Positions 51,471 through 64,000 of a DNA stretch of 64,000 bases are shown here, piece by piece (the stretch's first letter is position 1; each line of letters opens with the position of its first letter). The stretch spans positions 33,735,436 to 33,799,435 of the forward strand of contig NC_087068.1 in the NCBI RefSeq assembly GCF_963678635.1, read 5' to 3'. Position numbers and translations under genes: made by a program. Source of the DNA: Symsagittifera roscoffensis. Its lineage: Eukaryota; Xenacoelomorpha; Acoela; Convolutidae. The notes beneath the pieces are model-generated. The model ran no database searches and was not told the DNA's origin. It saw nothing but the letters and a program-made list of their open reading frames with translations.

Positions 51471-54400
51471 TGCTCCAATAGCTTGCTTGATAAAAATCGG
51501 CAACCAATTTTGTCTTTGAAACAACTTGGAAAAATGAAAATCGTCACAGCTGAAATTGTTTCGCAAATAATTCCAGTTTATGAATTGAATTGGTTAACTT
51601 CAAAACTTCAGAGCTGAAATAGCTTGCTTGGAAATTTCAAATTTTTTACAAACTGATCAGGTTTATGAATTGAATTGAAACACTTCAAAGCTACAAAAAT
51701 CAAATATTTGCTCAAAAAAACCAAACTGTTCAAGATTTGATTCACTCGATAAATTGAATTTTTTCAAATATCTTGAACCTCGCTTAGCTTGTTTTAAAAT
51801 TTAATTTTTGAGAGACTGATTTTGTCTATAAAACCATTTGGATTAATTCATAGCGCGGATTGCTTGCAGAAAAAACTCAAAATTTTAACAAACCGTTGCA
51901 TTATATGAAACGAGTTGAAAAATTTCAAATTTCCAAAGCTAGAAAAACTTGCTTAAGAAAACGCAAAATGTTTGCGAAATAATTTAGCCTAGAAAATGAG
52001 GTGAGGAGTTTGAAAGTTTCATAGATCATATAGCTTGCTTAAAAACTTGATTTTTTGGCAAACTGTTTCACTGTAGGAAGTGATTTGAAATAATTCAAAA
52101 TTTCAAAGGTGCAATAGCTTGCTTAAAATACTAAACGATTTTGCGAGCCGATTCAGTATATAAGAAAGTTTGATTATTTTTTCATTTTTTTAAATCTTGT
52201 GTAGCTTGCATAAAATCAAATCGGGAACTAATTTCGTCTATGAAGCAACTTGGAAAAAATGAAAAGCTTCACAGCTGAAACAGCTTGTTAAAAAAACCGC
52301 AATTTTTTCGCAAACTGATTCAGTCGATGAAATGAATTGATTAACTTCAAAACACCAAAGCTCAAATAGCTTGCTTGAAAAAATCAATTTGCTCGCAACC
52401 TGCTCCAGTCTATGAATGAATTGAAATACTTCAAACTTTCATAAATCAAAAGTTTGCTCAAAAAAATTAGGACTGTTTAAAATTTGAATCAGTCCATAAA
52501 TAAACTTGAACTTGAACATAATTTTCCAAAGCTCGCGTAGCATGTTTACAATTTTATTTTTTGGAAACTGATTTCGTCTATAAAACCATTCGGAATGAAT
52601 CATAGCTTTTAAAGCTTGCAAAAAAACTCAAGTTTTTAGCAAAACGCTGCAGTATTGAAATGAATTGAAGTATTTCAGATTTCCAAAGCTTAAAAAGCTT
52701 GCTTAGAGAAACGCAAATGTGTTCGTGAACTGATTCAGTCTGGAAAAAGAAGTGAAGATATGGAAAGTTTCATAGATCAAATAGCTTGCCTAAAAAGTTG
52801 ATTGTTTGGCGAACCGTTTCAGTCTAGAAAGTCAATTGAAATAGTTCATAATTTCCAAGCTCGAACTGCTTGTTTGAAAAGCTTAAAGTTTTGGCGAACA
52901 GATTCAGTATAACGGAAAATTGGTTTTTCTCAATTTTATATAGCTTGAGAAGCTTGCATGGAAAAAAATCGGAAACCAATTTCGTCTATGAAACAATTTG
53001 GAAAATTGAAAACCTTCACAGCTGAAACAGCTTGTTTAAAAACCGCAGCCTTTTTGCAAACTGGTTCAGTCTATGAATTGTAGTGATTAACTTCAAAACA
53101 TCAGAGCTCAAATAGCTTGCTTGATATTTCAAAGTTTTCGCAAATTGATCCAGTCTATGAAATGAATTGAAATTCTTTAAAGTTTCATATCTCAAATATC
53201 TTGCTCAAAAAAATTCAGACTGTTCAAGATTTGATTCAGACTATAAATAATATTGAATTATTTCCTTGTTTAGGAATTTAAAATTTTTCCGAAACTGATT
53301 TCGTCTATGAAACCATTTGGATTTTTTCATAAAATTAATTGCTTGCAGAGAAATTACAGATTTTTAGCGAACCGGTGCGGTATGTGAAATGAAATGAAAT
53401 CTTTCAAACTTCCAAAGCTCAAAATGCTCGCTTAAAAAACGCGAAGTATAGTCGAACCGATTCAGTGAAGAAAATAAAGTGGAATAGTTGAAAATTTCAT
53501 AGATCAAATAGCTTGCTTAAAAAACTGATTATTTGGCAAAACCGTTTCAGTCTAGGAACTGAATTGAAATAGTTCTTATTTTCGAAGCTCGAGTAGCTGG
53601 CATAAAAAACAAAAATTTTTCTCGAACCGATTCAGTATAAAAAAAATGATTTTCTCAAAATTTTAAAGCTTAAATAGCTTGCACGAAAAAAAAATCGGGA
53701 ACCAATTTCGTCTAAAAAACAACTTGGAAAAATTGAAAATCTTCACAGCTGAAATAGCTTGTTTGAAAACCTCAACTTCAAAAATTTAAAACTTTTATCC
53801 AGAACTAAATTTTTTCAGCAAACTATTTCGTCTATGAAATAACTTGGACTAATTAGCGAAACGATGCAGTATAGGAAACGAAATGAAATTTTTCAAACTT
53901 CCAAAGCTCAAAATGATCGCTTTAAAAACGCAAAGTAGAACCGAACCGATTCAGTCTACAAAATGATGTGAAATACTTGAAAATTTCATAGATCAAATAC
54001 CTTGTTTAAAAACTGACTATTTAGCGAACGTTACAGTCCAGCAAGTGAATTCAAATAGTTCTTATTTTCCGAGCTTGAGTAGCTTTCTTAAAAAAGTTTT
54101 TCGCGATTCAAAACTTAAGAAAATTGGATTTTCTCAATTTTTTAAGCTCACGAACCTTGCATAAAAATAATCGGGAACCAATTTCGTCAAAGAAGCAACT
54201 TGGAAAAAAAAACAAAATCTTCACAGCTGAAATAGCCTGTTTAAAAACCTCAATTGTTTCGCAAACTGACTCAATCCATGAATTGAATTTATTAACTTCA
54301 AAATTTTGAAGCTCAAATAACCTGCTTGAAAAACTCAAGATTTCGCAAACCGATTCAGTCTATGAAATGAAGTGAGTAACTTTAAATGTAAAATCGTTTG

Positions 54401-55856
54401 CTTAAAGAACTCATTTTTTTTTGCAAACCGATTCAGTTCATGAAAATAATTGAATTAGTTCAAAGTTTCTCAAATCAAATAGCTTCTTTAAGAACACTCA
54501 GTTTGCTTCAGAACTGAATCAGTCTATAAATAAGTTTGAAATATTTCAAAATTTTGAAGCTTGAAAAAGTTGCAGAAAAACTCAATTTTTGAATGAACCG
54601 ATGCAGTATATGAAACGAGTTGAGAAATTTTAAATTTCCTAAGCTCAAAAGGTTGCTCAATAAACTTCACATTTCCCAAACTAATTCTGTCGATCAAATA
54701 ACTTGAAACAGCAAAGTTTATGAAATGAAAAGAAATATTTCTTTTTTTTTCAAAGCTCAAATAGCCTGCTTGAAAAACTTTAAATTTTCAAAAAACTGAT
54801 ACGGTGTACTAATTTATTTGCTTGTAATATTTCAATTTTGAAGATCAAAACCCTGCCTAAAAAACCAAAATTTTAGGAATCAATTTCGTCTATGAAACAA
54901 CTTGGACTAACTCAAGTCTTCATAGGTCAAAGTTCTGCAAAAAAAATCAGTTTTTCTATATATCAAATAGCTTGCGCAAACAAACTCAGACGATTTAAGA
55001 ATTGAATCGATCTATAGAAAACTTTGAAATATTTCAAAATTCTTGAAACTCGCATAGCTTGTTTACAAATTTAGCTTTTCGGAAACTGATTTTGTCTATA
55101 AAACCATTTGGAATGTTTCAAAGTTCGTATAGCTTGTAGAAAAAACACAAAATTTCAGTAAACCATTGCAGTATAAGAAACGAGATGAAACATTTCAAAT
55201 TCCAAAGCTCAAAAAGCTTGCTTAAAAAATCGCAAAGTATTCGCAATCCGATTCAGTCTTGAAAACGAAGTGAAATAGTAAAAATTTTCATAGATCAAAT
55301 AGCTTTCTTAAAAAACTGAATAATTGCGAACCATTTCGGTCTAGGAAATCAAATGGAATAATTCAGAATTTCAAAGCTCGAATAGCTTGCTTGAAAAAAT
55401 AAAAAGTTTTGCGAACCGATTCAGTTTATAAGAAAATTAGATTTTAAGAAAATTTTCAAAATTTGAGTAGCTTGTATGAGAAAAAATCGAGAACCAATTT
55501 CGTCTATGAAACAACTTGGAAAATTGAAAAGTTTTACAGCTGAAATGGCTTGTTTAAAAACCGCAACGTTTTCGCAAACCGATTCAATCTTTGAATTGAG
55601 TATGTTAACTTCCAAACTTTAAAGGTCAAAAAGTTTGCTCGAAGAACTTAAATTTTCGCAAACCGATTCAGTCTATGAAATGAATTGAGTAACTTCAAAA
55701 CTTTAAATGTCAAATAGTTTGTTTGAAGAACTCAGTTTTTTTGTAAACTTATTCAGTCTATGTAAAGAATCGAATTATTTCGAAGTTTCTCAAATCAAAT
55801 AGCTTCTTTAAGAAAACTCAGTTTGCTTCAGAACTGAATCAATCTATAAATAAATT
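51471..55856 (+). repeat. Mixed satellite, partly related to the 1,557 bp family
   Basis: Head-to-tail monomers continue. About 53740-54250 contains the CAGTCCAGCAAGTGAATTC and CGCGATTCA words of the 1,557 bp family. The stretch at about 54420-54530 recurs at about 55730-55850 (TTTGCTTCAGAACTGAATC), an offset near 1,317 bp. Several monomers are truncated (near 53260, 53810 and 54860). No gene is seen; frames such as 54108-54338 are chance. Confidence 0.8.
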
Positions 55857-56117
55857 TGATTTCTTTGAAATTCTCGAAGCTCGCATAGCTTGTTTACAAT
55901 TTTAGCATTTGGGAAACTGATTTCGTCTGTAAAAAAAACCATTTGGAATGTTTCATAGCTCGTATAGCTTGCAGAGAAAACTCATTTTTTTAAGCAAACC
56001 GATGCAGTATATGAAACTAATTGAAATACTTTAAATTTCCAAAGCTCAAAAAGGTTGCTTAAAAGTTGCAACCTAATCGCGAACCGATTAATTCTAGAGA
56101 ATGAAGTGAAATACTTG
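55857..56117 (+). repeat. Satellite block near-identical to 1017-1280, 55 kb away
   Basis: The succession TTTGAAATTCTCGAAGCTCG, GCATTTGGGAAACTGATT, GTCTGTAAAAAAA, CTCAAAAAGGTTGCTTAAAA and CGAACCGATTAATTCTAGAG appears in both places in the same order and spacing, with few differences. Neighbouring sequence on either side does not match equally well. Confidence 0.85.
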
Positions 56118-59100
56118 AGAATTTTATAGATCAAGTCCTTGCTTAATAAACTGATAACTTGGCAAACCGTTTCAGTTTAGGAAGTGAAATGAAGTAATTC
56201 AATTTTTCAAAGCTCGAATAGTTTGCTTTAAAAAAGCTAAGGATTTTCAGGGAGCGATTTTGTCTATAAAACAACTTGAGCTGTAAAACTTTGGAAAAAA
56301 AGTCTACAAACAACTTGAAATGTCTTAGTTCAATTAGCTTGCTTACAAAACTTTCTTTTTCCCAAACTAATTCCGCCGATGAATTATGCCTAAAGCATCT
56401 CATATTTTATAGGTCGAATAGCTCGAAAAAAAGCTCAGTTTTTTCGCGAACCTATACCGTCTACAAAATAACTTAATTACTTTTACATTTTCAAATATCG
56501 ACTAGTTTGCTTTAGAAACAAAAATTTTTTGCAAACCAAATCTGACTATGTAATAACTTGAAAAAGCTCGAGCTTCCAGTGCTCAGGTAGCTTGCTTTAA
56601 AACTTCACATTTTCGCGAACCTTTTACGTCTATGGAATACCTTAAAAAACCTAAAAGTTTCATAGCTCGGATAGGTTGCTTAAGAAACTCATTTTTTCTG
56701 AGAACCGATTCAATCAATATCCCAACTGGAAAAAGTTCGATTTTTGATAGCTCGAAAAGTTTTCTCAAAAAATTCAAGTTTTTTGCGCACCGATCTGTCT
56801 CCGAAATAACTTGATGTATCTCAAAGTTTCAAAGCTCGAAAAACTGGCTTAGCAAAACTCAGTTTTTTTAAAAGCCGGTTTAGTCTAAAAATTTTTTAAA
56901 TTTTTTAAAACTCGAATACCTGTCTTAAAAGTCTAAGCATTTTACGAGCCAAATCAGTCTACGAAATAAATTGAAGTGACTCTAAGTTCCTTAGCTGAAA
57001 CAGCTTGCATTAAAAATTTCCCATTTCTCAAACTGATTCCCTCGACGAATAAACTTGAAGTATGTCAAAATTTCATTGTTCGGATAGCTTGCTTATGAAA
57101 CTCAAACTTTTTGCGAACTAATTCAATCAAGGACACAACTGGAAATTTTTCAATTTTTAATAGCTCGAAAAGCTTCCTCAAAAAAATCAATGTTTTGGCG
57201 AAACAATCAGTATCCAAAATCACTTGAACTTTCTCAAAATTTCAAAGCTGGAAAAACTGGCTGAGAAAAACTCAATTTTTTGAAAGCCGGTTTAGTTCAA
57301 GAATTAACTTGAAAAAATTCAAAACTTCAAATTCAATAAGCTGTCTTAAAAGACTAAGCTTTTTGTGAGCCAAATTGTTTTTTGAAAAAAAAATTGAAGT
57401 ATTTCAAAGTTCAAAGCTCGAAAAACGTCTGGGAAAAACTCAGTTTTTGGAGAACCGGTTCAGTCTAGGAATGAACTTGAAAACTAAACTTTTTTTGGCC
57501 AAATCAGTCAAAGAAATAACTTGAAATATCTCAAAGTTTATTATTTCAAATAATTTGCTTAAAAAACTCGACATTTCACCAACCAATTCAGTCTATGAAA
57601 TAACTTGAAACATCTCAAAAATGCATAACTCAATTAGCTTACTTGCAAAATTCAAATTGTTCGAAAACCAGTTCAATTCATGATTTAACTTGAAATATTT
57701 CAAAATAAAAAAAGCTCGGATAATTTGCTTAAAAAACTGAAACTTTTTGCTAACCGATTCAATTTATGACACAGCTAAAAAAACTTCCGTTTTTTTCAGC
57801 TCGAAGAGCTTTCTCAAAAAACTCAATATTTTTGCGAACCAATTGTCCCCGAAACAACTTGAAGTATCTCAAAGTTTCAGAGCACGAAAAGTGGGCTGAG
57901 AAAAACTCATTTTTTTGAAAGCTGGTTCAGTCCAATAATTAACTTGAAGTAACTCAAAATTAAAAAGCTCGATAAGCTGTTATAAAAAATTAAGCTTTTT
58001 GTGAGCCAAATCGCTCTTTGAATTAACTAAAAGTAACTCAAACTTTCAAAGCTCAAAAAACGTCTGAAAAAACTCAATTTTTTGAGAGCCGGTTCAGTCT
58101 ATGAGTTAATTTTTTTGAAACATGAAATATATGAGTTGCTTCAAACTTTTAAAGCTCCAATAGCTAATCTAAAAACCCCAGCTTTTCGCGAACCAAAGCA
58201 GTCTTTGAATTATGTTGAAATATCTCAAACATTAATATCTCAAGTAGCTTACATTCAAAACTTCACATGTCAAAAATGAAATAAATTTATGAAATAGTTT
58301 GAGTTATCTCAAAAATTTTATAGCTCGATAAGTTTGCAAAAAAATCAAATTTTTCGCGAACAAGTAACGTCTAATAAACAGTTCAAAAATCTTTAGTTTT
58401 TCAATGATCGCTTGCTAACGGAACAAGTTAATTTTTGCGACCAAATCCAACCATGAAATAATTTGTTATAACACAAAAATTCAGCTCATATAAGTTGCTT
58501 TAAAAAATTCAAGTTTTCTTGAGCAAATTCTGTCGTTGAAAAAACTTGAAAACTCATAAAGTTTCATAGCTCGAACAATTTGCATAGGAAACTCCAAATT
58601 TTTGTAAAACAAAACATTATATGACAAAACTTGAAATATTTCAATTTTTCATAACTCAAAAAGCTTTCCTATAAAACATTATTTTTGCAAACCGATTCTA
58701 TCTCAGAAAATATTTAAGTCTCAAGTTTCAAAGCTGGAAAAAACTGGCAGAGAAAAATTTATTTATTTTCGAAAGCCGGTTCAATCTATGAATTAACGTT
58801 TCCTTTTTTTTCGAGCTCGAATAGCTGTATTACAAAACAAAGCTTTTTGCGAGCCGAATCAATGTATCAAGTAACTTGAAATATCTAAAAGTTTCGTAGC
58901 TTAATTAGTTTATTTCAAAAACTCAATGTTTCACCAAACTATTCCGTCTTTGGAATAACTTGGGATGTTTCAAAGTTTCATAGCTCGAATTGCTTGCTTA
59001 AAAAATTCAAATTTTTGAGAACCGGTACTGTTTATGAATTAAATGTAAATTTTTTGAATTTTCAAATCTCGATTATATTGTTGTAGAGCTCGATTAGCTT

Positions 59101-59450
59101 GTACGCGAAAACTCAATTTTCTCGCGTTGCAATTTTTTCTACTAAAAAATGTATCGGAGTTTTTCAAATTATCAATTCTCGAATAGTTTGCTCTCGAATA
59201 GTATGCAAAAACTTTTTGCGAACCAAGTTTGGAGATGAAATAACTTGCGATAATTCAAAGCTTCATGGCTTGAGTAGTTTTTGAAGACAAACCTTTAAAA
59301 CTTTTGCGAATTGATTCTTGTTATGAAATTTTCAAGGTTTTGCTCAAGTTTCTTGCTTCGAAATTTCAAACTTTTCGAGAATTGTGACTGCCTTTAAAAT
59401 AACTTCAAATATTTCAAACATTCAAAACTCGAATAAAATGCTTTAGAAAA
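56118..59450 (+). repeat. Old, strongly diverged satellite layer
   Basis: The monomer rhythm of about 80-90 bp is still visible through the AGCTCGAA/TAGCTTGCTT and TCAGTCTATGAA boxes, but the sequence between them differs widely from the rest. Repeated AAAACTGGCTGAGAAAAACTC and AAAGCCGGTTYAGTC words define a separate lineage (56835, 57246, 57888, 58731). Monomers are not arranged in clear HORs here. No gene is seen; short frames (56143-56403, 58082-58279, 59099-59284) are not supported by any motif. Confidence 0.75.
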
Positions 59451-62000
59451 ATCAGTTTTTGCATGAAAAAAAAATTGGGAACCAATTTCGTCTATGAAGC
59501 ATTTTGGAAAAATTGAAAATTTTCACAGCTGAAATTACTTGTTTAAAAACTTCAAAGATTTCGCAAACTGATTCAGTCGATGAAAAGAATTGAATTGCTT
59601 CACAATTCCAAAACTCAAAAAGTTTGCTTAAAAACACAAGATGTTCGCGAACTAATTCAGTCCAGAAAAAGAAGTGAAGATCCTAAAACTTTCATAGATC
59701 AAATACTTCCTTAAAAACTGATTGATTGCCAGACAGTTTCAGTCTAGGAAGTGAATTGAAACATTTCAAAATATCAAAGCTGGAAATAATCGCTGAAAAT
59801 ACTAAAAATGTTCGCGAGCCAATTCAGTATAATAGAAAATTTAATTTTTTTCATTTTTTGAAAGCTTGAGTAACTTGCATGAAAAAATATGGGTACCAGT
59901 GTTGCCTATATAACAACTTGAAAACTGAAAAGCTTCACAGCTGAAATAGCTTGTTTGAAAACTTCAAAATTTTCGCAAACTGGTTTAGTCGATGAAATGA
60001 ATTGAATTGTTTCAAAGTTACAAAGCTCAAAAAGTTTGCATAAAAACGCAAGATGTTCGCGAATTAATTCAGTCCAGAAAATGAAGTGAAGCTTCTAAAA
60101 CTTTCATAGATCAAATACTTGCTTAAAAAACTGATTGATTGGCAGACAGTTTCAGTCTAGGAAGTGGATTTAAATATTTCAAAATATCAAAGCTGGAATA
60201 GCTCGCTTAAAATACTAAAAGTTGTCGCGAGCCAATTGAGTATAATAGAAAATTTAGTTTTTCTAATTTTTTGAAAGCTTGAGTAGCTTGCATGACCAAA
60301 TATGGGAACCAGTGTTGCCTATACAACAACTTGAAAACTGAAAATCTTCACAGCTGAAATAGCTTGTTTGAAAACTTTAACCTTTTCGCAAACCGATTCA
60401 GTCTATGAAATGAATTGATTGACTTCAAAACTTCTAAGCTCAAATAGCTTGTTTGGAAAACTCGAACTTTTCTTTATCAGATCCAGTATCCGAAATGAAT
60501 TGAATTACTTCAAAAATCCGTATATCAAATATTTTACTTCGAAAAGTTCAGACTGTTGAAGAATTGGTTCAGTCTATAAGCAAACTTGAATTATTTCATA
60601 TTTTTGGAAGCACGCTTCATTGTTTTAGAACTTTTCCGAAACCGATTTCGTCTATGAAACCATTTTGAATATTTCGGAGTTTGAATTGCTTGCAGAAAAA
60701 AATGCAAAAAAAACGCAAAGTTTTCTCGAACCGATTCAGTCTAGAAAAAAATCGAAACACTTGAAATTTTCATAGGTCAAATAGCCTGGTTAAAAAACTG
60801 TTTATTTGGCAAACTGTTTCAGTTCAGGAAGTGAATTAAAGAAGTTGATAATTTCAAAGTTCGAATAGCTTGCTTGAAAAACTATAATTTTTCGAGAACC
60901 GATTCAGTATATGAGAAAATTGCTTTTTCTCAATTTTTTAAAACTTGAGTAGCTTGCATGAAAAACTCAAACTTTTCCCGAATCTTTTACACAACTGGAA
61001 ATTTTTCAATTTTTAATAGCTCGAAAAGCTTCCTCGAAAAAAAAACAATGTTTTTGTGAAACAATCAGTATCCAAAATCACTTGAACTATCTCAAAATTT
61101 CAAAGCTCGAAAAACTGGCTGAGAAAAACTCAATATTTTGAAAGCCGGTTTAGTCCAAGAATTAACTTGAAATAATTCAAAACTTCAAAGTTCGATAAGC
61201 TGTCTTAAAAGACTAAGCTTTTTGTGAGCCAAATTGCTTTTTGAAATATTTTGAAGTATCTCAAACTTTCAAAGCTCAAACAACATCTGGGAAAAACTCA
61301 TTTTTTCGAGAGCCGGTTCAATCTATGAATTACCGTTTCATTTTTTTCGAGCTCGAATAGCTGTCTTACAAAACTAAGCTTTTTGCGAGCCGAATCAATA
61401 TATGAAGTAACTTGAAATATCTAAAATTTTCGTAGCTTAATTAGTTTATTTCAAAAACTCGACATTTCACAAAACTGTTCCGTCTTTGGAAAAACTTGAG
61501 ATGTTTCAAAGTTTCATAGCTGAAACTGTTTGCTTAAAAAACTCAAATTTTTTGAAAACCGGTTCTGTTTTTGAATTAAATGTAAATTTTTTGAATTTTC
61601 AAATCTCGATTATATTGTTTTAGAGCTCGATTAGCTTGTACGCAAAAACTCACTTTTTCGCGTTGAAAATTTTTCTATTAAAAAATATATCGGTGTTTTT
61701 CAAATTATCAATTCTCGAATAGTATGCTCTCGAATAGTATGCAAAAACTTTTTGCGAACCAAGTTTGGAGATGAAATAACTTGCGATAATTCAAAGCTTC
61801 ATGGCCTGAGTAGTTTTTGAAGACAAACCTTTAAAACTTTTGCGAATTGATTCTTGTTTTGAAATTTTCAAGGTATTGCTCAAATTTCTTGCTTCGAAAT
61901 TTCAAACTTTTCGCGAATTGTTACTGCCTTTAAAATAACTTCAAATATTTCAAACTTTCAAAACTCGAATAAAATCAGTTTTTGCATGAAAAAAAAATCA
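58800..62000 (+). repeat. Spaced duplication of old-layer satellite (offset about 2,536 bp)
   Basis: The block at about 58800-59480 recurs at about 61336-62000; AAGTTTGGAGATGAAATAAC lies at 59225 and 61761. The preceding block at 60975-61290 matches about 57139-57430, offset near 3,835 bp. The old layer has thus been partly re-duplicated, with younger monomers (59.46-60.96 kb) between the copies. Confidence 0.8.
59460..60290 (+). repeat. 413 bp (5-monomer) tandem duplication
   Basis: Two adjacent units of about 413 bp share ATGGGTACCAGTGTTGCCTA (ATGGGAACC in the second), CTAAAACTTTCATAGATC and ATTGATTGGCAGACAGTTTC (GATTGCCAGACAG in the first). The first-unit landmarks lie near 59683 and 59720, the second near 60094 and 60135. 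Confidence 0.78.
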
Positions 62001-64000
62001 GGAACCAATTTCGTCTATGAAGCAACTTGGAAAAATTGAAATTTTTCACTGCTGAAATTGCTGGTTTAAAAACTTCAAAGTTTTCGCAAACTGATTCAGT
62101 TGATGAAATGAATTGATTAACTTCAAAACTTCATTGCTCAATTAGCTGGCTTGAAAAACTCGATTCAAACTAGAACATGAATTGATCGTTTTCGATACTC
62201 CAAAGCCGAAATAGTTTGCTTGAAAAACTCAATTTTCTCACAAACTGATCCAGTTTCGAAATGAAATTTTAAATTCAAAACTCTAAAGCTCAAATGGTTT
62301 GCTTGAAAAAATCAATTCTCTCACAAACTGATCCAGTAATGACTTAAATTGAACTACTCCAAATTTTCTTATATCAAATAGCAGTCCATAAACAAACTTG
62401 AATTATTTCAAACTTTTGGAAGCTCGCTTCGTTGTTTAATAATTTAGAACTTTTCTGAAATTGATTTCGTCTATGAAACCATTTTCAATGTTTCATAGTT
62501 TGAATTTCTTGAAGAAAAAAAGCAAAAAAACGCAAAGTATTCTCAGTCTACTCATAAAAAGCGCAAAGCATTCTCGAAACGATTCAATCTAGAAAAAAAT
62601 CGAAACACTTGAAAATGTCATAGGTCAAATAGCCTGGTTAAAAAACTGTTTATTTTGCAAATTGTTTCAGTCCAGGAAATGAATTAAAGTAGTTGATAAT
62701 TTCAAAGTTGCAATAGCTTGCTTGAAAAACTAAAATTTTTCGAGAACCGATTCAGAATTTAAGAAAGTTGCTTTTTCTCAATTTTTTAAAGCTTGAGAAA
62801 CTTGCATGAAAAAAACCGGGAACCAATTTGGTCTATGAAGGAAGCTGGAAAAAATGAAAACCTTCACATCTGAAATAGCTAGATTAAAAACCTGAACCTT
62901 TTCGCAAATCGATTCAGTCTATGAAATGAATTGATTAACTTCATAGCTCAAAAAGCTTGCTAGGAAAACCCAAATACTTATTAAATAATCTAGTCTATGA
63001 AATGAATTGATTTACGTCAAAGTTTCATATATCAAATAGCTTGCTTAGAAAAAATTCAGACTGTTCAAGATTCGATGCAGTCTATAAACAAGCTTGAACT
63101 TTTTCAATATTTTTTAAACTCTCATAGCTTGTTTAAAAGTTTATGACTTTTCCGAAACTGCTTTCGTCTATGCAACAATTTGGAATGATTCATAGCTTGT
63201 ATAGCTTGCAGAAAAAACTGAAATTGTTAGCAAATTGATGCAGTATATGAAACGAGTTGAAATATTTTATTTTTCCAAAGCTCAAAAAGCTTGCTTAAAA
63301 ACACAAAGTTTTCTCGAACCACTTCAGTCTAGAAAATGAAGTGAAATCTATGAAAATTTCAAAGATCAAATTTTGTTTAGCTTGCTTAAAAAACTGATTG
63401 TTTGGCAAATCGCTTCAGCCTAGGAAGTGAATTCAAATTGGTCATAATTTTAAAGCTCAAATAGCTTTTTTAAAAAACTATTTTTTTTTTGCGAAATGAC
63501 TCAGTATATAAAAAATTTCATTTTTCTCAATTTTTTTATAGCTTGCGTAGTTTGCGTGAAAAAAAAATCGAGAATCAATTTCGTCTATGAAGCCACTTGA
63601 AAAAACTGGAAATCTTCACAGCTGAAATAACTTGTTCAAAAACCTCAAATTTTTCGCAAACTGATTCAGTCGATGAAATGAATTGGTAAACTTCAAAACT
63701 TCAAGCTCAATAAGCTTGCTTTTAAAACTAAGTTTTTTACAAATCGATTCAAACTGTGAACTGAATTGATCAATTTCAATCTTAGCGAAACTTTAGCAAA
63801 ACTTTAGCATGAAAAAAGGGGAATTAAATTTTGTCTATGAAGCCACTTGGAAAAATTGAAAATCTTCACAGCTGAAAATTTTTTTTAAAAACCTCAACTT
63901 CTTCGCAAACTGATTCAGTCTAAGAAATGAACTGGTCCACTTCAAAACTTCAAAGCTCAATTAGCTTGCTTTCTCAAACTGATCCAGTCTACGAAATGGA
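62001..64000 (+). repeat. Satellite to the right edge of the window
   Basis: Ordinary monomers resume, including the marker CGGGAACCAATTTGGTCTAT near 62817. About 62565-62810 is a relative of 60710-60960 (ATAGGTCAAATAGCCTGGTT). A short triplication of an ACTTTAGCA-type word lies at about 63784-63809. The array runs off the end of the window. No gene was recognised. Confidence 0.82.

Noticed and set aside
1-64000. A CENP-B box in the monomers
   Set aside because: The TTTCGTCTATGAA-type words share TTCG with it, but the rest of the 17 bp consensus does not match.

Overview
This window looks like non-genic repeat DNA from a eukaryote, most likely an invertebrate animal; the species cannot be told from the sequence. 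About 59 of the 64 kb is one AT-rich tandem satellite array. The monomer is about 84-85 bp, and apart from one small foldback all monomers point the same way. Each carries two conserved boxes: a paired-AGCT box ending in TAGCTTGCTT, and a CGATTCAGTCTATGAA-like box. Adenine- and thymine-rich runs separate them. No cellular gene, tRNA, rRNA or CRISPR array was found.

Monomers are organised into higher-order repeats (HORs). From left to right: a 1.36-1.49 kb unit (1-3.6 kb); a 12-monomer unit of about 1,016 bp nested in a 2.34 kb tandem duplication (3.6-9.3 kb); a 2,082 bp spaced duplication (9.2-12.3 kb); a long mosaic (12.3-24.7 kb); a 1,557 bp unit in three near-identical copies (24.7-29.4 kb) plus a diverged fourth (32.4-34.0 kb); a 1.52 kb tandem duplication (29.4-32.4 kb); a 1.35/1.72 kb family (about 36.5-51.5 kb); a mixed stretch (51.5-55.9 kb); and a much more diverged, probably older layer (56-59.5 kb), followed by further mixed copies to the end.

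Two mobile elements interrupt the array. A 202 bp non-autonomous DNA transposon (MITE) lies at 10,660-10,861, with 14 bp perfect terminal inverted repeats and an 8 bp target duplication. A 4.8 kb CR1-superfamily LINE lies at 37,083-41,895. In order, the LINE carries an SGNH-type esterase ORF with its catalytic residues intact, a structured spacer, a PHD-finger/coiled-coil ORF1 broken by a frameshift, an APE-type endonuclease plus reverse transcriptase ORF2 broken by three stops and two frameshifts, a 3' hairpin, and a (TTA)6 tail. Removing the LINE restores the 1.35 kb HOR spacing of the flanking satellite, so its limits are well fixed.

The LINE proteins would have worked together in retrotransposition: ORF1 for RNA binding, the esterase as a lipid- or ester-directed accessory, and ORF2 for nicking and target-primed reverse transcription. 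This copy is dead for ORF2. The satellite has no coding capacity. Its HOR architecture resembles centromeric or pericentromeric heterochromatin, but that role is inferred from architecture alone.
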